Assembly (NCBI GenBank): GCA_017650795.1
Contig: JAGCEE010000325.1
Coordinates: 1-12,108 of the forward strand
Length of the DNA stretch: 12,108 nt
Direction: 5' to 3'
Source of the DNA: Clostridia bacterium
GTDB lineage: Bacteria; Bacillota; Clostridia; Christensenellales; UBA1242
The notes below the pieces were generated by a model. That model was not told the origin of the DNA and searched no databases. It worked only from the letters and a program-made list of their open reading frames with translations. Shown one piece after another: positions 6,170-12,108 of the stretch. Made by a program: the position numbers and the translations under genes. Every line of letters starts with the position of its first letter. Positions within the stretch are counted from its first letter, which is position 1.

Positions 6170-7206
6170 GTATCACCTCGCAGAATCTTATTTCTGAGCT
6201 GACCACATGCGCCCTCTATATCTGAACCCATAGTTCTTCTAACTGTGGCAGAAATACCACCCGAGATTAGCCTATCCATAAAAGCATATGCTTTTTTGCG
6301 ATTTGTACCAATTAAGCTTCTTTCTTTTACATCATTTAAAGGTATTAAATTAACATGGCAAGCAAACCCTTTTAATAGCTTAATTAACTCATCGGCAGAA
6401 TCTAGTGAATCGTTTACCCCACTTACAAGCGAATACTCAAACACAATTCTACGTTTGGTTTTGTTAAAATAATACTTTATTGCTTCCAAAATTTCTTTAA
6501 TACTATATCTGTTTGCTATTGGCATCATGCTTTTTCTAATATCATCATTTGGAGCATGTAGCGAAATTGTTAGTGTGATGCCCAAGTTTTCATCTGCTAG
6601 TTGTTTGATTTTATCACAAAGTCCACATGTAGAAAGAGAAATGTTTCTTTGAGAAATATTTATTCCATCATCATTTGAAACAAGTTTTAAAAATTTTAAA
6701 ACATTGTCGTAATTATCTAGTGGCTCTCCACTTCCCATAAGAACAATGTTGGTCACCTTTCTATTTTTAAGGTCGCCTTTATTTTCTCGATTAACAAACA
6801 AAACCTGAGCAAGTATTTCGCCAGCTGTTAAATTCCTAATAAGTCCACCGAGTGTGCTAGCGCAAAACTTACACCCCATACGGCAACCAACCTGAGTGGA
6901 AACACACAATGTATTGCCATAATTATAACTTAAAAGCACCCCCTCTATTAAATTACCATCACTAAGTTTATATACATATTTTATTGTGCCATCTTTACCA
7001 ACTAATTTTGTATGTATGGATAATGGATAATCGCAGAACTTTTGTAAGAGTTTTTGTTTTAAATCATTGGAAATGTTTGATATTTCTGAAATGCTCTTAC
7101 CTTGATATAACCCTTCATATATTTGTTTTGCTCTAAATTTTGGCTCACCCATTTCGGTTAAAATACATTCTAGTTCGTCATAAGAATAATCTAATAAACT
7201 ATTCAT
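6166..7206 (-). CDS. rlmN: Dual-specificity 23S rRNA A2503 / tRNA A37 C2-methyltransferase
   Basis: A radical SAM enzyme that makes 2-methyladenosine at A2503 of 23S rRNA and at A37 of certain tRNAs. Numbered from the ATG at 7206 (346 residues), the [4Fe-4S] cluster ligands are C108, C112 and C115 (C-x3-C-x2-C in GCRMGCKFCAS). The SAM-binding GEP segment is GSGEPL at 158-163. The two mechanistic cysteines are C101 (TLCVSTQVG) and the methyl-carrying C334 (EGACGQL). All catalytic parts are present. The ATG at 7206 is preferred to the in-frame GTG at 7215, because AGGAAG lies eight bases before the ATG but only about two before the GTG. The gene overlaps the end of fmt by eight bases and the start of rsgA by four, so it is translated as part of a tightly coupled operon. 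Confidence 0.95.
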   Translation of the reverse strand: MNSLLDYSYDELECILTEMGEPKFRAKQIYEGLYQGKSISEISNISNDLKQKLLQKFCDYPLSIHTKLVGKDGTIKYVYKLSDGNLIEGVLLSYNYGNTLCVSTQVGCRMGCKFCASTLGGLIRNLTAGEILAQVLFVNRENKGDLKNRKVTNIVLMGSGEPLDNYDNVLKFLKLVSNDDGINISQRNISLSTCGLCDKIKQLADENLGITLTISLHAPNDDIRKSMMPIANRYSIKEILEAIKYYFNKTKRRIVFEYSLVSGVNDSLDSADELIKLLKGFACHVNLIPLNDVKERSLIGTNRKKAYAFMDRLISGGISATVRRTMGSDIEGACGQLRNKILRGDT

Positions 7207-8131
7207 TGCACACACTTCCTAATGCAATTTTTTTACCATTTAAATAACTTTTTGCCAACATTCTTTTTGAATTTGGTGCTGTAATTTCTATTATTTCAAC
7301 AGCACCATTATTTGTTTTAATTACTAAACCCTTTTTGTTATCTGCAAAAATAATAGTTCCATTTTTTTCCGTGCCGACGTAATTAACACATTTTGCACAA
7401 AAAACCTTATAAGGCTCTCCATTTATTTCAAAAAATGCAACTGGATTTGGATTTAGTCCTCTAACAAGGTTAACAATTTGATTGCTATTATTATTAAAAT
7501 CTATTTTAGTATCTTCTTTTTTAATCATTTTTGTAAATGTTGCCTGCTCGGAGTTTTGAGGCGAAAACACTGCTTTATTTTGCTCAATTAAATCCAATGC
7601 TTTAACACATAGTTTTGCACCCAAAATTGATAATTTTTCACTAAGTGTTCCGTATGTGTCATCTTCTAATAAATCAATTTGCTCTGACAAAATGATATCA
7701 CCGGTATCAATCCCTGCTTCGGTTTTCATTATTGTAATTCCTGTTTTTTTATCTCCGTTTATTATAGCAGTTTGAATTGGAGTTGCACCCCTATATTTTG
7801 GTAAGAGTGACCCATGAACATTTATTATGCCATGAGGGCAAATGTCTATTATTTCTTGACTAAGTATTTGACCATAAGCAGCAGTCACCATAATATCGGC
7901 ATTTAACTCTTTAAGAGTTTGTACACCATCTATTCTTATTTTATTAAATTGAAAAACCGGTATGCCAAGTTGCTGTGTCATTATCTTTGCTGGACAAGCG
8001 GTCATTTTGTTTCCCCTGCCAGATGGCCTATCAGGCTGACAAACAACTGCCAATACCTTATGTTTACTATTTACTATTTCATTTAAAACAGGAACAGAGA
8101 ATTCTGGTGTTCCCAAAAAAATAACCTTCAT
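7199..8131 (-). CDS. fmt: Methionyl-tRNA formyltransferase
   Basis: Transfers the formyl group of 10-formyltetrahydrofolate to Met-tRNA(fMet), preparing the initiator tRNA. At 310 residues it has the usual length. The N-terminal Rossmann-like catalytic domain opens with MKVIFLGTPEFSVPVL and carries the family signature HGSLLPKYRGATPIQ (106-120). The catalytic triad N104, H106 and D142 is intact, with D142 in EAGIDTGD. The basic segment DRPSGRGNKMTACPAK (34-49) matches the loop that contacts the tRNA acceptor stem. The C-terminal OB-like domain covers about 205-310. GAGGAAAA lies directly upstream of the ATG. The def stop is 14 bases before it, so formylation and deformylation enzymes are made from one transcript, as in most bacteria. 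Confidence 0.96.
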   Translation of the reverse strand: MKVIFLGTPEFSVPVLNEIVNSKHKVLAVVCQPDRPSGRGNKMTACPAKIMTQQLGIPVFQFNKIRIDGVQTLKELNADIMVTAAYGQILSQEIIDICPHGIINVHGSLLPKYRGATPIQTAIINGDKKTGITIMKTEAGIDTGDIILSEQIDLLEDDTYGTLSEKLSILGAKLCVKALDLIEQNKAVFSPQNSEQATFTKMIKKEDTKIDFNNNSNQIVNLVRGLNPNPVAFFEINGEPYKVFCAKCVNYVGTEKNGTIIFADNKKGLVIKTNNGAVEIIEITAPNSKRMLAKSYLNGKKIALGSVCNE

Positions 8132-8145
8132 TTTTCCTCACATCT

Positions 8146-8586
8146 TTAATCGATTGCTTTATCTATAAACAATACTCCATTTAAGTGGTCGATTTCGTGG
8201 CATATGCATCTTGCCAACCATTTTTCACCAGTTATTACAACATCATATCCATATCTATCTTGCGCCTTAACCGTCACCTTCATTGGCCTTTCTACTTTTT
8301 TATTTATTTTGCCACAACTAAGACAACCCTCTGCCTCGATATCACTGCCCTCTGCTTCTATAATCTCTGGATTAACTAATTCTAAATACATATTGTTTAC
8401 TTCCATTACGACTATTCGTTTTAATATGCCAACCTGAGGTGCAGCAAGTCCCATACCGTTGTATTCATACATAGTTTCTTTCATATCATCTAAAATTTCA
8501 TGTAAACTATCGTCAAATTTTGTGACAGTTTTACTCTTTTTTCTTAAAAGTTCGTCACCCATTTTTACTATTTTTCTTATTGCCAT
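8146..8586 (-). CDS. def: Peptide deformylase
   Basis: A metalloenzyme that removes the N-formyl group from nascent chains at the ribosome exit. It has 146 residues, and the three signature motifs are present in order: GMGLAAPQ (44-51), EGCLS (86-90, C88 a metal ligand) and HEIDH (130-134, H130 and H134 as ligands, E131 as catalytic base). The short C-terminus after LNGVLFIDKAID and the small size suggest a compact form without a long C-terminal helix. The EGCLS motif is followed by CG rather than the common VP. AAGGAAA lies about seven bases before the ATG. It is the first gene of the operon def-fmt-rlmN-rsgA-rpe, with a promoter at 8615-8643. In many Bacillota priA runs straight into def. 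Here a 145-base gap separates them. Confidence 0.95.
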   Translation of the reverse strand: MAIRKIVKMGDELLRKKSKTVTKFDDSLHEILDDMKETMYEYNGMGLAAPQVGILKRIVVMEVNNMYLELVNPEIIEAEGSDIEAEGCLSCGKINKKVERPMKVTVKAQDRYGYDVVITGEKWLARCICHEIDHLNGVLFIDKAID

Positions 8587-8614
8587 AGATTTTTCCTTTT
8601 TTTTAAATTAGTAT

Positions 8615-8643
8615 ATAATATTTATTATTATTTAGCAAGTCAA
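8615..8643 (-). promoter_or_regulatory. Predicted sigma-A promoter of the def-fmt-rlmN-rsgA-rpe operon
   Basis: On the - strand, TTGACT (8638-8643) and TATTAT (8615-8620) lie 17 bases apart, each matching consensus at five of six positions. The expected start near 8608 gives a leader of about 20 bases that contains the def ribosome binding site. Confidence 0.65.
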
Positions 8644-8667
8644 TAAAACAAACAAAAACAAATACAA

Positions 8668-8690
8668 GGCATCATTTTATAAGCAATGCC
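8668..8690 (-). terminator. Weak hairpin after priA
   Basis: On the - strand GGCAT (8690-8686) can pair with ATGCC (8672-8668) across a 13-base loop, and is followed by a T-rich tail (TTGTATTTGTTTTTG). The stem is short, so priA read-through into the def operon is likely. Confidence 0.25.
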
Positions 8691-8731
8691 ATTAAAACTG
8701 TTTTATTAAAAGTTTTATAAAAAACAAACAA

Positions 8732-10924
8732 TTAACTTAAACTTGCCGGATTTATTTCCACAAAAAAGCTAACTTTTGGATTTTGAATACGGTCACAAGC
8801 CTCATATATTTTATCTATTATTTCTCTCGCATTATCTTGTTTGAGTCTTATTAAAATTTGGTACCTATATTTATTTTGAATTCTACCGATTGGTGACTTC
8901 ATTGCATCAAAATATACAAAATCCTCTTTATAATCATTAGACAAATTTAAAATCTCATTATAATTTGCTTTAATAATTTCTTTTACTAATTGTTCATTTT
9001 CGCCAGAATATAACAACCGAATAATTGTTGTAAATGGCGGGAATTTTGCCGTTTCTCTTAAATTTATTTCCTTACTATAAAAACCCTTATAGTTATAATT
9101 TGCAATAAACTTATATGCATAATGTCTTGGAGCATAAGTTTGAAGAATAACCTTGCCCTCTGCCTCATTTCTTCCTGCTCTGCCTGCCATTTGAGTAATT
9201 AGCGAAAACGTGCGTTCAACGCTTTTAAAATCGGATTGATAAAGGCTTTGGTCGGCATCTATAATTCCGACAACTGTCACATCTTTAAAATCATGACCTT
9301 TTGCTATCATCTGTGTACCTACAAGCACTGCTGGCTTAGAATTTGAAAACTCCTCTAATATTTTTTGATGGCCATTTTTAACACTTGTTGTATCGTTATC
9401 CATTCTTAAAACTTTAACATTTGGATACAGTCTATGCAGTTCTTCTACTATTTTTTGTGTACCAACAGCCCCTTGCCTAATTCTAGTACTTTTACAATTT
9501 GGACAGATTGTTAAAGCATTAAATCTTTTACCGCAATAATGACATTTAAGTTTATCTTCATCTTTGTGATATACTAAGCTAACATCACAATCTGTACACT
9601 TTGCAATATAGCCACAATCAATACACCTCATAAAAGATGAAAACCCCCTACGGTTTATAAACAGCATTGCTTGATTATTGTTGGCAAAACAATTATCTAA
9701 TTCATACATAAGTGTTCTAGAAAAAGGACAACTATTGCCTGCCCTTATTTCACCAAGCATATCAACTATTTGAATTTTAGGCATTTCTTTTCCATTTATT
9801 CTAACAGGCATTTCTATTAAATTATACTCACCTTTTTCGGCTTTATTAAAACTCTCTAAACTTGGAGTTGCGCTGCCAAGAACAAGTGGACAATGATTAT
9901 AATTTTTTCTAAACTCGGCTATGTCTTTTGTAAAATATCTTGGATTTGATTCGCTATTATAACTTTGTTCGTGTTCTTCATCAATAATTATTATACCAAC
10001 ATTTGTTAATGGCGCAAAGATTGCTGACCTTGCACCAACAACAATTCTTGCACGACCAAGACGAATTCGCTTCCATTCATCAAATCTTTCGCCAGCAGAT
10101 AATCCGCTATGAAGTATGGCAACATCTTCCTTAAACCTTGCCTTAAAGTTTGATAAAACCTGTGGGGTTAGTGATATGTCGGGAACAAGCATGATTGCCG
10201 TTTTATTATTTTTAATAACATCTTCAATAACACTCATATATACTTCTGTTTTGCCAGAACCCGTGACACCAAAAAGTAGATGAGTTTTTTCGCCACCGGT
10301 TAATATTTGTGTGATTGCTCTTTCTTGCAAGTTGGTGTGATTTAATTTTTTATCTTCCTTTATTAAGTACTGTGGAGACCTTGTGTATTCCTCATCTTTT
10401 TCTGTTAAAAAACCAAGTTGTAAAAACTTGTTTACAGTGGTAGATGAAAACTTTTCGTTTAAATCTGATTTGTAATACTTTTTATTATTATCTAAAAAAT
10501 TTAGTAATTCTATTTGATTTTTTGCATTTTTTCTTAATGTTTTTATAATTTCTTGTTTATTTCCAACAAACTCAACAACTTTTTTGCTTAAACTTTTAAC
10601 CTTGCCCGTACGCATTTCTGCTGGTAAAAACAACCTTAGTGCATCTATGTACTTTAAATGATAGTGCTTAATCATAAAATGAAGAAGTTCTATCATTTCT
10701 TCTGTCACGCATGCAAAATCATCTATAACCGAAATTATATTTTTAATTTTAGATTTATCGTACGTTGTGTCTTCTTTTAAACGCACAACAAAACCCTCAA
10801 TGTTGAATTTGCCAAAAGGCACATACACCCTTTGACCCGCGACAACATTAAGGTCTCCTGTATTATAATCAAAAATTTTATCTACACTTGCATTAGATAA
10901 ATCTACTATTACTTCTGCAAACAT
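8732..10924 (-). CDS. priA: Primosomal protein N', replication restart helicase
   Basis: A 3'-5' superfamily 2 helicase that recognises abandoned forks and reloads the replisome. The 730 residues contain an N-terminal DNA-binding domain (about 1-105), a winged-helix segment, the helicase core with Walker A GVTGSGKT (219-226) and Walker B DEEH (315-318), GSATPS (350-355), and the late helicase motifs GTQMIAKGHDF (536-546) and QMAGRAGR (578-585). Between the two helicase lobes is the zinc-binding element with eight cysteines in paired order: C434, C437, C443, C446, C461, C464, C474 and C477. All expected motifs are intact, so the protein should be active. AAAGGATAAAG precedes the ATG. The patatin-like gene ends 19 bases upstream, so the two are probably one transcript from the promoter at 11869-11897. 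Confidence 0.96.
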   Translation of the reverse strand: MFAEVIVDLSNASVDKIFDYNTGDLNVVAGQRVYVPFGKFNIEGFVVRLKEDTTYDKSKIKNIISVIDDFACVTEEMIELLHFMIKHYHLKYIDALRLFLPAEMRTGKVKSLSKKVVEFVGNKQEIIKTLRKNAKNQIELLNFLDNNKKYYKSDLNEKFSSTTVNKFLQLGFLTEKDEEYTRSPQYLIKEDKKLNHTNLQERAITQILTGGEKTHLLFGVTGSGKTEVYMSVIEDVIKNNKTAIMLVPDISLTPQVLSNFKARFKEDVAILHSGLSAGERFDEWKRIRLGRARIVVGARSAIFAPLTNVGIIIIDEEHEQSYNSESNPRYFTKDIAEFRKNYNHCPLVLGSATPSLESFNKAEKGEYNLIEMPVRINGKEMPKIQIVDMLGEIRAGNSCPFSRTLMYELDNCFANNNQAMLFINRRGFSSFMRCIDCGYIAKCTDCDVSLVYHKDEDKLKCHYCGKRFNALTICPNCKSTRIRQGAVGTQKIVEELHRLYPNVKVLRMDNDTTSVKNGHQKILEEFSNSKPAVLVGTQMIAKGHDFKDVTVVGIIDADQSLYQSDFKSVERTFSLITQMAGRAGRNEAEGKVILQTYAPRHYAYKFIANYNYKGFYSKEINLRETAKFPPFTTIIRLLYSGENEQLVKEIIKANYNEILNLSNDYKEDFVYFDAMKSPIGRIQNKYRYQILIRLKQDNAREIIDKIYEACDRIQNPKVSFFVEINPASLS

Positions 10925-10943
10925 CTTTATCCTTTTGTATTTT

Positions 10944-11828
10944 TTAGATTATAACTCTATCTTCGTTTAAGTATTTTAATTTCTTTTTTATTTTTATTGG
11001 CTTTTTATTAAATAATTTTATTATTTCAGGCATAACATCTATGGTTGCTTTATACCCCTCTTCAATCATGTCCAAATAGCCTTCTTTTTTGGTGTTTTTA
11101 AATCTTTTAGTTTCTGGCTTAACAATAACATCGGAATATAAATAGCCTTTAACAACATTGCCTTTCATTAGTATTCTTATTGTGCAACTAAGGACATCTA
11201 TAAGTTTTGTGCTTTCTGTACCATAATTTCTGGACTTATTAACATCTACCGAAACAACATAATCACACCCCATAAGCTTTGGAACATCAGCTGGAAGTGT
11301 ATTTTGTAATCCGCCGTCACAAAGATGCCTGCCATTAAACTCAACTGGCTGAAAAATACCCGGAACACAACAACTACCAGCACAAGCCTTTGCCAAATTG
11401 CCTTTGGTTATTACACATTCGTCTGTGGATATAATATCAACAGCAACAGCAGAAAATGGGGTTGGTAAATCTTCTATGTTTATATCTCCCAAATTATCTT
11501 TAAAAATTTTTTCTAATCCATCACTTTTTGATGGAACAAAAACAAACTTTGAAGTACGAATATCTTTAACATCCATATCTTTACATACTTGAAAAATCTC
11601 ATCATAACTCTTACCCGCTGCCAAAAAAGCACCAACTATGCTACCCGCACTCGTGCCACATATATAATCAAATTTTAAACCATATTCTTCAAACGCCTTA
11701 ACTGCACCAACATGCGCAAAACCACGAGCCCCACCACCACTAAGTGCAAGACCAATTTTTACCTTTTTGTTTCTGCCTTTAAATAGCATATGAGAATTGT
11801 TAATAATTTTTTTTGCTCTACCAAACAT
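10944..11828 (-). CDS. Patatin-like phospholipase / lysophospholipase family protein (RssA/YlbK type)
   Basis: A serine acyl hydrolase of the bacterial patatin family, with a Ser-Asp dyad. In its 294 residues the oxyanion-hole loop is GGGARG (31-36), the nucleophile is S60 in the elbow GTSAG (58-62), and the aspartate is D171 in DGG (171-173). The catalytic domain spans about 23-200. The C-terminal tail is rich in lysine (KKPIKIKKKLKYL, 275-287) and may touch membrane lipids or acidic partners. No signal peptide or transmembrane helix is visible, which fits a cytosolic or membrane-peripheral enzyme. The natural substrate is not predictable. AGAGGAAA lies five bases before the ATG. The gene heads a probable two-gene transcript with priA, an unusual partner, since no functional link between them is known to me. 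Confidence 0.9.
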   Translation of the reverse strand: MFGRAKKIINNSHMLFKGRNKKVKIGLALSGGGARGFAHVGAVKAFEEYGLKFDYICGTSAGSIVGAFLAAGKSYDEIFQVCKDMDVKDIRTSKFVFVPSKSDGLEKIFKDNLGDINIEDLPTPFSAVAVDIISTDECVITKGNLAKACAGSCCVPGIFQPVEFNGRHLCDGGLQNTLPADVPKLMGCDYVVSVDVNKSRNYGTESTKLIDVLSCTIRILMKGNVVKGYLYSDVIVKPETKRFKNTKKEGYLDMIEEGYKATIDVMPEIIKLFNKKPIKIKKKLKYLNEDRVII

Positions 11829-11868
11829 AATTTCCTCTTGAAATATATTTTAATGTCTTACTTACTTT

Positions 11869-11897
11869 AGTATACCAAAAAACATATATATAATCAA
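11869..11897 (-). promoter_or_regulatory. Predicted sigma-A promoter of the patatin-priA unit, extended -10
   Basis: On the - strand TTGATT (11892-11897) is 17 bases from TATACT (11869-11874), and the -10 box is preceded by TGG, giving a TGn extended -10. The expected start is near 11862. A 26-base palindrome adjoins it on the upstream side. Confidence 0.7.
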
Positions 11898-11899
11898 AT

Positions 11900-11925
11900 A
11901 AGTTCCCAGAAATTTCCGGAAACTT
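11900..11925. repeat. Near-perfect 26-bp palindrome upstream of the patatin-priA promoter
   Basis: AAGTTCCCAGAAA (11900-11912) is followed directly by TTTCCGGAAACTT (11913-11925). The two halves are reverse complements except at two positions, both of which become G-U pairs in - strand RNA. It contains TTCC(N)GGAA-like cores. It sits two bases beyond the -35 box of the patatin promoter and about 55 bases after the stop of the S1-domain gene. It could be an operator for the first or a hairpin ending the second. Confidence 0.65.
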
Positions 11926-11979
11926 AAATTGAATATATAATATATTTTTATACTAACATACAAAACTTAACGCTATTTT

Positions 11980-12108
11980 TTAGTCTTGTGGGCAATCCTT
12001 TATTGTTAATTGAATACGCTTTTTTTGTACGTCTACCGAAAGCACTTTGACATTTAATTGCTCACCAACAGTTAAAACTTCTGATGGATGCTTTATATAT
12101 TTATTTGA
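11980..12108 (-). CDS. S1 RNA-binding domain protein, C-terminal end (probably Tex)
   Basis: The last 42 residues and stop codon (TAA) of a gene that continues past the right edge. The sequence HPSEVLTVGEQLNVKVLSVD followed by VQKKRIQLTIK is the C-terminal half of an S1 oligonucleotide-binding domain, with the typical V-G-x-x-x-x-V-K-V-x-x-V-D core and the final K-R-I-x-L-T strand. In Bacillota this ending is most like the C-terminal S1 domain of Tex, a nucleic-acid-binding protein linked to transcription and RNA handling. Small single-S1 proteins of the YabR/GSP13 type are an alternative. Only a short tail (KDCPQD) follows the domain. The S1 assignment is secure, the Tex assignment is inferred. 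Confidence 0.75.
   Translation of the reverse strand, partial: SNKYIKHPSEVLTVGEQLNVKVLSVDVQKKRIQLTIKDCPQD

Noticed and set aside
6166..7206. GSGEPL in RlmN as an abnormal SAM-binding motif (GMGEPL in E. coli)
   Set aside because: The GEP core is intact, the second position varies among Bacillota enzymes, and all cluster and catalytic cysteines are present.
1..12108. CRISPR array, transposon, prophage or integration site
   Set aside because: I saw no regularly spaced repeats, transposase or integrase motifs, terminal inverted repeats or tRNA genes. Base composition looks even across the window.

Overview
The window looks like chromosomal DNA of a low-GC, anaerobic Gram-positive bacterium (Bacillota, Clostridia-like). 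The sequence is strongly A/T-rich. It has AGGAGG-type ribosome binding sites, a small 2[4Fe-4S] clostridial-type ferredoxin, and the priA-def-fmt-rlmN-rsgA-rpe cluster that is typical of this phylum. I saw no insertion sequence, phage gene, tRNA, rRNA or CRISPR array. TGG is the normal Trp codon and TGA is used as a stop, so the code is standard. The genus cannot be determined from the sequence.

Left part (1-1400, + strand): the 3' end of an unidentified, possibly broken gene is coupled by a GTGA overlap to a complete group II cysteine desulfurase/selenocysteine lyase-like PLP enzyme. A hairpin terminator follows. Next (1460-3207, - strand) is a two-gene unit, a 54-residue ferredoxin followed by a Ppx/GppA-HD family protein in which every phosphate- or metal-binding motif I can align has been lost. 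It looks like a pseudoenzyme and is the most unusual gene here. Then (3168-4060, + strand) comes a long A/T-rich gap and an orphan gene of about 155 codons that I do not recognise, closed by a strong terminator.

Middle (4082-4421, - strand): rpsU, the small ribosomal protein S21, has a near-consensus promoter and a perfect 17-bp bidirectional terminator.

Right part (4651-12108, - strand): two transcription units run leftward. One is patatin-like lipase then priA. The other is def-fmt-rlmN-rsgA-rpe, with overlapping or tightly spaced genes and a good promoter in front of def. These genes link replication restart (PriA), nascent-protein maturation and initiator-tRNA formylation (Def, Fmt), rRNA/tRNA methylation (RlmN), 30S assembly (RsgA) and pentose phosphate metabolism (Rpe). 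Compared with the Bacillus subtilis arrangement, rsmB, the prpC-prkC phosphatase/kinase pair and thiN are absent from their usual places. At the right edge is the C-terminal end of an S1-domain protein, probably Tex. Between it and the patatin gene lies a near-perfect 26-bp palindrome immediately upstream of a well-formed promoter.

I did not find an obvious new multi-gene system. The best leads are the degenerate Ppx/GppA protein with its ferredoxin partner, the orphan gene at 3523-3990, and the palindrome at 11900-11925.
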